Assembly (NCBI RefSeq): GCF_030385785.1
Contig: NZ_JAUEDK010000052.1
Location: 1 to 32,094, forward strand
DNA: 32,094 nucleotides
Direction: 5' to 3'
DNA from: Crenobacter oryzisoli
Lineage (GTDB): Bacteria > Pseudomonadota > Gammaproteobacteria > Burkholderiales > Chromobacteriaceae
How positions within the stretch are numbered: position 1 is the stretch's first letter; each line of letters starts with the position of its first letter. Both the position numbers and the translations under genes were made by a program. This document shows positions 14,869 to 23,894 of this stretch, in pieces. The notes under the pieces were generated by a model, which searched no databases, was not told where the DNA came from, and was given only the letters and a program-made list of their open reading frames with translations.

Positions 14869-17727
14869 ATGACCAGCCCACAAAGCAACACCAATCGTCG
14901 TCTTCTTGGAATGGTCTGGCCTTTCGTGCTGGTCGTGGTGCTGCAGGTCGTGCTCGGGGTCGGTAGCCTAAACGTACTGTCAGCCGTACGGGCGTACGTG
15001 GGGGGCGAGAGCCTGTGGTCCAAGGGGCAGAAAGACGCGATCTACTATCTCAGTCTGTACGCCGAAAGCCACGACGAGGCCGATTATCAGCGTTACCTCG
15101 CCGCGAGGGTGGTTCCATTGGGCGATCGGCAGGCACGTCTTGCACTGGATCAGTCACCCCCTGATCTGGGTACTGCCAGCCAAGGGTTCCTGCTAGGAGG
15201 CAATCACCCCGCCGACATCCACGGTCTGATCTGGCTGTATCGCTATTTTCGCTCGACCAGCTACATCGAGAGCGCGGTACAGGCCTGGAACGAGGGTGAC
15301 CGCTACATGGGCCTGTTGGCCGATGTCGCCGAAGCGCTGCACGATGGCATCACCACCGCCAGCCTGACCGCAGAGCAACTGGGCGCTCTGCGGCAACGCA
15401 TCCAAGTCATCAACGAAGGCGTGACGCCTGTTGCCCAGGCATTCACCGACACGCTGGGCGAGGCATCGCGCAAAATCCGCGACCTCCTGCTGTGGAGCAA
15501 CCTCGGCGCAGCGGCACTGCTGATCGCGATGGCGGTCTGGCGTACCCGCAAGCTGATTCGTCAAAGCGCCGCTTTCGAACGTGCGCTGCAATTGAGCGAG
15601 GAGCGCTTCCAGCTCGCAGTGAGCGGCAGCAACGACGGTATCTGGGACTGGGATATCGAGAACGGCGTCATGTACTACTCGCCGCGCTATAAGGAATTAC
15701 TCGGTTTCTCGCCCGATGAATTGACCGGCGACATTACGCTGCTGGCCGATTATCTGCACCCGGACGACTATGCGTCGACTATTGCCGCCTTCAATGCTCA
15801 CTTCAGTGGACACCCAGGCTACGATGTCGAATACCGGATGCGCACCAAGTCTGGCAGTTACCGTTGGTTCCGCGCCCGTGGCCAGGCCCAACGCGACGCC
15901 AGCGGCAGACCGATCCGGATGGCCGGGTCTTTCACCGACATTACCGATCGCAAGCTGGCCGAAGCGGCGCTGAGTGCCGAGAAGAAACGTGCCCAGGTCA
16001 CCCTGGCGTCGATCGGCGATGCAGTGATCACCACCGACACCAGCGGCCGGATCGAATACCTCAACCCGGCGGCCGAAGGGCTAATCGGCGTCAAGGCCGA
16101 TGCAGCACACGGTCGCCCGTTGGGCGATCTGTTCCACCTGCTCGATGAAAGCTCCCGGCAGCAAGAAATGCACCCGCTGGCCCGAATCCTGGGAACAGAA
16201 ACAGGGGAAAAGACCATCAGCAATCTGCTGTTGATCCGGCAGGATGGAAGCGAAGTGGCCGTCGACATGATCGGGGCGCCGATCCGCGACAGCATCGAAG
16301 GGATTATCGGCGTTGTGCTGGTCTTCCATGACATGACACGCGAACGACAGTACATCGCCAGCTTGTCCTGGCAGGCCAGCCACGACGCGCTGACCGGTCT
16401 CGTCAACCGGCGCGAGTTCGAGCACCGCCTGAAGCAATTGAGCGATAGCCCGCGTCAGTTGTGCGGCGAGCATTCGCTGATGTACCTGGACCTCGACCAG
16501 TTCAAGGTGGTTAACGATACCTGTGGGCATGCGGCGGGCGACGAGCTGCTGCGCCAGGTATGCATGCTGCTGCAGCAGCGTCTGCGCAAGAACGACACGT
16601 TGGCTCGGCTCGGCGGCGACGAGTTCGGCGTGCTGCTGGAAAACTGCCCGCCCGAAACCGCTATCGGCATCGCCGAGACATTGCGGAACACCGTTAGTGA
16701 CCTGCATTTTGCCTGGAACGGCCGGCCATTCTCGGTCAGCGTCAGCATTGGCGTAGTGCACATCCAGTCGCGGCCGACCTCTCTCGAAGAGGTGCTGCGA
16801 GCCGCCGATGTCGCTTGTTACATGGCGAAGGAAAAGGGCCGCAACCGCGTGCAGGTGTACCAGACCGACGATTCGGAGCTGTCGTTGCGCTACGGCGAAA
16901 TGGAGTGGGTAAACCGCATCCAGTACGCCCTTGAGGAGAACCGCTTCTGCTTGTACGCACAAGACATCGCCACGCTCAACAGCGGTAAGCCGGAGAGCGC
17001 GCACTTCGAACTTTTGATCCGCCTGCGCGACGAGCGCGGTGAGCTGGTGCCGCCGATTGCCTTTATTCCGGCGGCCGAACGCTATGGCCTGATGCCCCTG
17101 ATCGACCGCTGGGTCGTCAAGATGGCCTTTGCCACGCTGGCAGACCTGCTGGACGACGAGGAACCCTGTCCGATCGCCACATGTGCAATCAACCTGTCCG
17201 GCGCGTCGATCGGCGACGAGCAGTTTCTCGGTTTCCTCTACCAGCAATTCAAGCTCAACAGCATACCGCCGAGCCTGATCTGCTTCGAGGTCACCGAAAC
17301 CAGTGCGATTGCCAACCTGTCGAGTGCTTCGCGCTTCATGAACGAGCTGCGTGCGCTCGGCTGCCGTTTCTCGCTCGACGATTTCGGCGCCGGCATGTCT
17401 TCGTTTGCATATCTCAAGCATCTGCCGGTCGATTACCTGAAGATCGACGGCAGCTTCGTCAAGGACATGCTCGACGACCCGATCGATCGCGCCATGGTCG
17501 AGGCAATCCATCAGATCGGACACGTCATGGGCAAGAGCACGATCGCCGAGTTCGTCGAGAGCGCGGCGGTGATCGAGATGCTGGCCGACATCGGTGTGGA
17601 CTATGCACAGGGTTATGCAATTGGCCGGCCGCAACCGTTTTCCAGCGATTTCCTCCTTAGGCGCCGCCCAGCGGCGGGCCATGCTATCGCACATCAGATG
17701 CCCAAAGGCAAGGACGTCATTTTCTGA
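14869..17727 (+). CDS. Membrane-bound PAS-PAS-GGDEF-EAL c-di-GMP enzyme
   Basis: A 952-aa inner-membrane protein for c-di-GMP turnover. It has a first membrane helix at about 14-34, a periplasmic sensor region of about 170 residues, a second helix at about 205-225, then PAS (about 240-365), PAS (about 375-500), GGDEF and EAL domains. GGDEF is intact (G582-F586), with an inhibitory-site motif R573-x2-D576. The EAL motif reads E714-L-L (a common active variant), and the metal and catalytic residues are present: N in the segment INLSG, EVTET, D837-D838, LKIDGSF, AEFVES and AQGYAIGRP. Both synthase and phosphodiesterase activity are therefore possible. The ATG at 14869 was chosen because the open frame upstream is out of character. 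The periplasmic ligand is unknown. undA follows after 14 bp. Confidence 0.9.
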   Translation: MTSPQSNTNRRLLGMVWPFVLVVVLQVVLGVGSLNVLSAVRAYVGGESLWSKGQKDAIYYLSLYAESHDEADYQRYLAARVVPLGDRQARLALDQSPPDLGTASQGFLLGGNHPADIHGLIWLYRYFRSTSYIESAVQAWNEGDRYMGLLADVAEALHDGITTASLTAEQLGALRQRIQVINEGVTPVAQAFTDTLGEASRKIRDLLLWSNLGAAALLIAMAVWRTRKLIRQSAAFERALQLSEERFQLAVSGSNDGIWDWDIENGVMYYSPRYKELLGFSPDELTGDITLLADYLHPDDYASTIAAFNAHFSGHPGYDVEYRMRTKSGSYRWFRARGQAQRDASGRPIRMAGSFTDITDRKLAEAALSAEKKRAQVTLASIGDAVITTDTSGRIEYLNPAAEGLIGVKADAAHGRPLGDLFHLLDESSRQQEMHPLARILGTETGEKTISNLLLIRQDGSEVAVDMIGAPIRDSIEGIIGVVLVFHDMTRERQYIASLSWQASHDALTGLVNRREFEHRLKQLSDSPRQLCGEHSLMYLDLDQFKVVNDTCGHAAGDELLRQVCMLLQQRLRKNDTLARLGGDEFGVLLENCPPETAIGIAETLRNTVSDLHFAWNGRPFSVSVSIGVVHIQSRPTSLEEVLRAADVACYMAKEKGRNRVQVYQTDDSELSLRYGEMEWVNRIQYALEENRFCLYAQDIATLNSGKPESAHFELLIRLRDERGELVPPIAFIPAAERYGLMPLIDRWVVKMAFATLADLLDDEEPCPIATCAINLSGASIGDEQFLGFLYQQFKLNSIPPSLICFEVTETSAIANLSSASRFMNELRALGCRFSLDDFGAGMSSFAYLKHLPVDYLKIDGSFVKDMLDDPIDRAMVEAIHQIGHVMGKSTIAEFVESAAVIEMLADIGVDYAQGYAIGRPQPFSSDFLLRRRPAAGHAIAHQMPKGKDVIF

Positions 17728-17741
17728 GTGGAGGCACGCCC

Positions 17742-18524
17742 GTGAACAAGCAGTTTGTGCGTGAAGGTGCATTGATGGATATCGCCAGTTATCCGACATG
17801 GACCCGTGAGCTGGTCGAGGCCTGCAGCGATAGCAAGCAACACGTCGTCCAACATGAATTGTTCAAGGCGATGCGCGACGCCTCACTCGATACGGCCGCG
17901 GCGCGCCAGTTTCTGATCGGCGTCTGGCCAATGATCGACCAGTTCCCGCAGTACATGGCGATCAACCTGTTGAAGATCCGCTATGGTGAACACCCGGGTC
18001 AGGAAATGGCGCGCCGATATCTGGTCCGAAATATTCGGGTCGAACAGAACCATGCCGACCACTGGCTGGCGTGGGCTAAGGCGAGCGGCGTTAGCAGGGC
18101 CGAACTGATCGAGGGCAAGGTGCCGGTCGGCATCGTGTCGCTCAGCCATTGGTGCTGGCATACCTGCGAGCGCGAATCGCTCGCCGTCGCAATGGCTGCG
18201 ACCAACTACGCGATTGAAGGTGCCACCGGGGAGTGGGCGTCGTTGGTTTGCTCGTGTGACAACTACGAGCACAGTTTTGCCCCTCTATCGCGCAAAAAAG
18301 CGATGAAGTGGCTGCACCTGCATGCGCATTACGATGACAAGCACCCGTGGGAAGCGCTTGAGATCATCGTCACACTACTTGGTCTTGACCCTGCCACACG
18401 CGAGGTCGATAAGCTGCGCCGCACCATCTGCACTAGTTATGACTATATGAGGATGACACTCGATCACAGCTTGTTCGCGGGTACGACAACCCGTGTCGCC
18501 CCCTCTGCCTTGCAGGCAGCCTGA
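17742..18524 (+). CDS. undA: UndA-type medium-chain fatty acid oxidative decarboxylase (1-undecene synthase)
   Basis: A 260-aa protein of the TenA-like, heme-oxygenase-fold diiron oxidase superfamily. UndA converts lauric acid to the volatile alkene 1-undecene, CO2 being lost. Metal ligands fall where I recall them in Pseudomonas UndA: E101-x2-H104 (RVEQNHADHW), E159 (NYAIEGATGEW), and H194-x3-D198-x2-H201 (HAHYDDKHPWEA). Long segments such as SHWCWHT and ATNYAIEGATGEW match UndA as I remember it, and the length is the same (about 261 aa). Simple thiaminase (TenA) is therefore a poor description. The GTG at 17742 follows GGAGG at 7 bp; the ATG at 17775 has no good site. It follows the GGDEF-EAL gene by 14 bp, so the two are probably co-transcribed. 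Activity is not proven. Confidence 0.85.
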   Translation: MNKQFVREGALMDIASYPTWTRELVEACSDSKQHVVQHELFKAMRDASLDTAAARQFLIGVWPMIDQFPQYMAINLLKIRYGEHPGQEMARRYLVRNIRVEQNHADHWLAWAKASGVSRAELIEGKVPVGIVSLSHWCWHTCERESLAVAMAATNYAIEGATGEWASLVCSCDNYEHSFAPLSRKKAMKWLHLHAHYDDKHPWEALEIIVTLLGLDPATREVDKLRRTICTSYDYMRMTLDHSLFAGTTTRVAPSALQAA

Positions 18525-18547
18525 CCCACGCTGTGGTTCACTTTACC

Positions 18548-18579
18548 CCGGCCCCGTTGCCGGGGCTGGCTCTTCCGTC
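18548..18579 (+). terminator. Probable terminator of the GGDEF-EAL/undA unit
   Basis: A 9-bp stem (18548-18556 with 18561-18569, one G-U pair, loop TTGC) lies 23 bp after the undA stop. The following tract is pyrimidine-rich (CTCTTCC) rather than pure T, so termination may be partial. Confidence 0.5.
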
Positions 18580-18994
18580 CGCTTCACGGGCGATATCACT
18601 GTTATTAAAAATGGTTTGCTCATCGTAATCGCACCCTGTATATTTTGATCGTTATATATATAAAAATATAGCGAGTGAGTGCCACCTGCTTTCTGAGCCA
18701 GCTCGGGCGAGCTGTGCATGGCGACCACAAAGAGAAGCCCAATGCCCTCCCCGTTCACCTGCTTGCCGCCCTGGTGATGCCGGCGTGCAGGCTACGCTCA
18801 ACGCGGACGAGGGTACTTGCTTCTCGCTTCCGGCACGGACCCGTTTCTGCGTCGATACGGCACGACAACAGGTGGCGCTTGATGTGGCCGCGCTCAGAGC
18901 GTGTCGTCCTCACCGTGCCCAACGATTGACTGTGAGACGGGCGTGTCTCACCTAGCGTCTTGACATGATTTTTGTTTCATCCTCCCTTCCTTGC

Positions 18995-19019
18995 GCCACT
19001 TTTCAGTGGCATTTTTTTT
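18995..19019 (+). terminator. Terminator upstream of the kdp promoter
   Basis: GCCACT-TTTC-AGTGGC followed by ATTTTTTTT is a textbook terminator. No gene ends near it: undA ends 470 bp before. Either an undetected small transcript ends here, or it shields the kdp promoter from read-through. Confidence 0.8.
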
Positions 19020-19028
19020 GCGCGGATT

Positions 19029-19045
19029 TTTACACTATTTTTATA
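19029..19045 (+). promoter_or_regulatory. KdpE-like binding box
   Basis: TTTACA-CTATT-TTTATA: two direct hexamers separated by 5 bp. As I recall, the E. coli KdpE site upstream of kdpFABC has TTTATA-N5-TTTACA, so these are the same half-sites in swapped order. It lies about 80 bp before the first kdp-cluster start codon, a sensible position for a response regulator that activates transcription. Confidence 0.6.
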
Positions 19046-19064
19046 CGGCTGACGGTTCTTTTAA

Positions 19065-19093
19065 TCCGTTTTTTGCGGCGTTTTTCCTATTCT
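19065..19093 (+). promoter_or_regulatory. Candidate kdp promoter
   Basis: A -10-like TATTCT (19088-19093) lies 17 bp after TCCGTT (19065-19070), a poor -35. A poor -35 is expected at an activator-dependent promoter. The KdpE-like box ends 19 bp before it. The assignment is tentative. Confidence 0.35.
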
Positions 19094-19125
19094 CACGGTG
19101 TATTTCAACCACTTTGGAAAACAAC

Positions 19126-19227
19126 ATGTCGGACTTGATCTGGCTAGGGATGGGACTGGCGTTTACGCTGTCCTGCATGGCTCTGGCTCATGCCTACGAC
19201 GTTCTTTCGCGTAGGAGGGATGCATGA
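19126..19227 (+). CDS. 33-aa single-pass membrane peptide at the head of the kdp operon
   Basis: The ATG at 19126, preceded by GGAAAACAAC, opens a 33-codon frame (start [13 protein letters not shown]) with one hydrophobic helix (residues about 4-24) and a basic end, S-R-R-R-D-A. It ends in an ATGA overlap with kdpF, which strongly suggests that it is translated as part of the operon. Small unassigned membrane ORFs of this kind are found upstream of kdpF in other proteobacteria, as I recall, but no function is established. It may be a KdpF-like stabilising or regulatory subunit. Confidence 0.7.
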   Translation: MSDLIWLGMGLAFTLSCMALAHAYDVLSRRRDA

Positions 19228-19316
19228 CAGCCTGGTATATCTTTGGTGGCCTTCTGTCGGTAGCACTTGCCGTCTATTTGGTCATCGCACTGGTGAATGC
19301 GGAGGACATCGGATGA
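19224..19316 (+). CDS. kdpF: K+-transporting ATPase subunit KdpF
   Basis: A 30-aa hydrophobic peptide (start MTAWYIFGG, end NAEDIG) with a single membrane helix. KdpF is a small subunit that stabilises the KdpFABC potassium pump in the membrane. GGAGGG lies just before the start. The start overlaps the preceding 33-aa gene and the stop overlaps kdpA, both in ATGA. Length and sequence are typical of the family. Confidence 0.92.
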   Translation: MTAWYIFGGLLSVALAVYLVIALVNAEDIG

Positions 19317-21028
19317 ACAGCTCCTTTCTCCTTCTCATGATTGCGTTCCTGGCCGTGCTTGGTCTGACCGTTCGGCCGATGGGAGCCTGGATGGCACCGA
19401 TGGCCGAAGGCCGTTTTGCCAACGGCGCTTTTGCCCGTTTCGACCAGCGCTTGCTGCGTTTGATGGGCGTGGATGCCAACACAGGCATGGGCTGGAAACA
19501 GTACACGCTGGCGCTGATCGTGTTTAACGCGCTGGGTGCCCTGCTGCTCTATGCTCTCCAACGCCTGCAAGGCGGCCTGCCGTTCAACCCGCAACATTTT
19601 GGTGCCGTATCGGCCGACTCGTCGTTCGACACGGCGGTCAGCTTCGTGACCAACACCAACTGGCAGGGCTATAGCGGCGAATCGACGATGAGTTACCTGA
19701 CCCAAATGATGGGTCTGGCGGTGCAGAACTTCCTGTCCGCCGCCACCGGTATTGCCATCGCCTTTGCACTGATCCGTGGTTTCTCGCGTCGAGAGAGTAC
19801 CGATGTCGGCAACTTCTGGGCCGACGTGATGCGCATCACCCTCTATCTTCTGTTGCCGATGGCGTTTGTGATGGCGCTGGTGTTGGTCAACCAGGGCGTG
19901 CTGCAGAACCTGTCGAGTTACGTCAGCTACACCGGCTTCGCCGGCCACGCCCAGACTCTGGCAATGGGCCCGGTTGCGTCGCAAGAAGCGATCAAGATGA
20001 TCGGCACCAACGGTGGCGGCTTCTTCAATGCCAACTCGGCACACCCGTTCGAGAACCCGACCGCACTGACCAATTTCCTGCAAATGCTGGCGATTTTCAT
20101 CATCCCGGCCGGCTTGTGCCATGTGTTCGGGCGACTGGTGAAGGACACGCGCCAAGGCTGGGCGATTCTCGCGATCATGACGCTGATCTTCGTGGCCTGC
20201 GCAATCGGCGTAGCGGCGTTCGAGCAGCAAGGCAACCCGCTGTTCGGCAAGCTCGGCATCGACCAGCTCGCCAGTGCCCTGCAGGCGGGCGGCAACATGG
20301 AAGGCAAGGAAGTGCGTTTCGGCATCTCTGCATCCAGCCTGTTTGCTGCCGTGACCACGGCGGCCTCGTGCGGTGCGGTTAACGCAATGCACGACTCGTT
20401 CACCGCGCTGGGCGGCATGATCCCGATGTGGCTGATTCAGCTGGGCGAAGTGATCTTCGGCGGTGTCGGCTCGGGCCTTTACGGCATGCTAGTGCTGGCC
20501 ATTCTGGCGGTATTCGTTGCAGGCCTGATGGTGGGTCGTACCCCGGAATACCTCGGCAAGAAGATCGAACCGTATGAGATGAAGATGGTCGCACTGGCGA
20601 TCCTGGTCACCCCGACGCTGGTGCTGCTCGGCACCTCGGTGGCGGTGCTGACCGGTGCCGGTCAGGCCGGCGTTGCCAATCCTGGACCGCATGGCTTCTC
20701 GGAAATCCTCTATGCCTTCTCGTCGGCTGCCAACAACAACGGTAGCGCGTTCGCCGGTCTTTCGGCCAACACCCCGTTCTACAACGGCATGCTTGCTGCC
20801 GCGATGTGGTTTGGCCGCTTCGCGATGATTGTGCCGGTGATGGCACTGGCAGGCAGCCTGGCCAAAAAGAAAATCCTGCCGGTTAGCAACGGCACCATGC
20901 CGACCCACGACGCTTTGTTCGTTGTGCTGGTGATCGGCACCGTGCTGCTGGTCGGTGCGCTGACCTACATCCCGGCGCTGGCGCTGGGCCCGATTGTCGA
21001 GCACCTGAGCCTGTGGGCCGGCCATTAA
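19313..21028 (+). CDS. kdpA: K+-transporting ATPase subunit A (channel-like subunit)
   Basis: A 571-aa polytopic membrane protein that binds and passes K+ in the KdpFABC complex, related to the superfamily of K+ transporters. It has about ten membrane helices and the selectivity-filter regions typical of Kdp[12 protein letters not shown] (about residue 115), [19 protein letters not shown] (about 230-250), the [10 protein letters not shown] block and the [11 protein letters not shown] block. The ATG at 19313 overlaps the kdpF stop; 41 upstream codons in frame belong to the kdpF region. kdpB follows after 17 bp. Confidence 0.97.
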   Translation: MNSSFLLLMIAFLAVLGLTVRPMGAWMAPMAEGRFANGAFARFDQRLLRLMGVDANTGMGWKQYTLALIVFNALGALLLYALQRLQGGLPFNPQHFGAVSADSSFDTAVSFVTNTNWQGYSGESTMSYLTQMMGLAVQNFLSAATGIAIAFALIRGFSRRESTDVGNFWADVMRITLYLLLPMAFVMALVLVNQGVLQNLSSYVSYTGFAGHAQTLAMGPVASQEAIKMIGTNGGGFFNANSAHPFENPTALTNFLQMLAIFIIPAGLCHVFGRLVKDTRQGWAILAIMTLIFVACAIGVAAFEQQGNPLFGKLGIDQLASALQAGGNMEGKEVRFGISASSLFAAVTTAASCGAVNAMHDSFTALGGMIPMWLIQLGEVIFGGVGSGLYGMLVLAILAVFVAGLMVGRTPEYLGKKIEPYEMKMVALAILVTPTLVLLGTSVAVLTGAGQAGVANPGPHGFSEILYAFSSAANNNGSAFAGLSANTPFYNGMLAAAMWFGRFAMIVPVMALAGSLAKKKILPVSNGTMPTHDALFVVLVIGTVLLVGALTYIPALALGPIVEHLSLWAGH

Positions 21029-21045
21029 TCGAGGATAGACATACC

Positions 21046-23112
<2,067 letters not shown>

Positions 23113-23133
23113 CGAGGACAAGGAGTTATCGCG

Positions 23134-23754
23134 ATGAATACGCTGGCTCAAACCCAAAACGCGAGTAAGACCCCGGCCCGCGCGACCATCCTGCGCCCGG
23201 CACTGTCCGTGCTGGCGACGCTGACGCTGATCACCGGCCTCGCCTACCCGCTCGCCACCACGGTGGTCGCGCAGTTGACGATGCCGAACCAGGCCAATGG
23301 CTCGCTGGTCGTCGACGAGAATGGCAAGGTGGTTGGTTCGGCGCTGATCGGTCAGCAGTTCGACAAGCCGGGCGAATTCTGGGGGCGACTGTCGGCTACC
23401 GGCAACAAGCCTTATGATGGCGTCAACTCGGGCGGCAGCAACCTCGGTCCAAGCAACCCGGCGCTAATCAAGGCAGTGTCGGCCCGCATCGATGCGCTGA
23501 AGAAAGCCGACCCGGGCAATACCCGGCCGATTCCGGTCGATCTGGTGACCGCCTCCGGTAGTGGCCTCGATCCGGACATCAGCCGCGCGGCGGCCTACTA
23601 CCAGATCCCGCGAGTGGCTCGTGTGCATGGCATCGGCGAGGCCCAACTGAAGGCGCTGGTCGATCGCACGGCCAGCCGTCCGTTGTTCGGCTACTTTGGC
23701 GAAGCGAAGGTCAATGTGCTGGCATTGAACCGTGCACTGACGAAGCTGCACTAA
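23134..23754 (+). CDS. kdpC: K+-transporting ATPase subunit C
   Basis: A 206-aa protein with one N-terminal membrane helix (about residues 20-42) and a soluble periplasmic domain. KdpC joins and stabilises the KdpA-KdpB complex. Family segments are FWGRLSATGNKPYDGVNSGGSNLGPSNP (about 85-112), DLVTASGSGLDPDIS and the region before LFGYFGEAKVNVLALN. The start is ATG at 23134. It is the last gene of the pump cluster before a 140-bp gap. Confidence 0.96.
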   Translation: MNTLAQTQNASKTPARATILRPALSVLATLTLITGLAYPLATTVVAQLTMPNQANGSLVVDENGKVVGSALIGQQFDKPGEFWGRLSATGNKPYDGVNSGGSNLGPSNPALIKAVSARIDALKKADPGNTRPIPVDLVTASGSGLDPDISRAAAYYQIPRVARVHGIGEAQLKALVDRTASRPLFGYFGEAKVNVLALNRALTKLH

Positions 23755-23775
23755 GTTTCAGCTACCAAGGCATGA

Positions 23776-23859
23776 CAAAGGTTGGTCGAGACCCTCGGGG
23801 AGCGGCCAGCCTTGTCCCGTTTGGCATGTATCCTGAGACGGGCCGGGCCGTTTCAGGAT
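23776..23859 (+). other. Structured kdpC-kdpD intergenic segment
   Basis: Two stems are visible: an imperfect one around 23779-23817 (AAGGTTGGTCG with CGGCCAGCCTT, two G-U/mismatch positions), and TCCTGAGACGG (23831-23841) with CCGTTTCAGGA (23849-23859), one G-U pair. Neither has a T-run. They may limit the polarity between pump genes and sensor genes or protect the upstream mRNA. Confidence 0.45.
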
Positions 23860-23894
23860 AGCTGCCCTCACTCTCTACCCTTCACCGCAACACC

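Larger units (their letters stand above)
18525..19125. other. Long intergenic region between undA and kdp
   Basis: It holds the undA terminator, an AT-rich patch (18600-18675, including TTATATATATAAAAATATA) that could carry a promoter or binding site, a small hairpin (TGAGAC/GTCTCA, 18933-18950), a second terminator and the kdp promoter. Two short overlapping frames of 50-84 codons between 18675 and 18950 have no ribosome site or recognisable family, and I do not call them genes. A decayed small gene there remains possible. Confidence 0.5.

Noticed and set aside
16081-17799. 572-aa minus-strand frame opposite the GGDEF-EAL gene
   Set aside because: Antisense shadow; no domain is seen, while the plus strand encodes intact GGDEF and EAL motifs.
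17742-18524. Annotation as a TenA thiaminase
   Set aside because: Superfamily fold is shared, but the metal-ligand pattern and long identical-looking segments agree with UndA rather than thiaminase II.
18675-18929. 84-codon frame before kdp
   Set aside because: GTG start without ribosome site, odd composition, and a competing frame over the same bases. No family recognised.
19029-19125. Riboswitch in the kdp leader
   Set aside because: Too short and without any conserved aptamer core that I can see; a KdpE-type box explains the region better.
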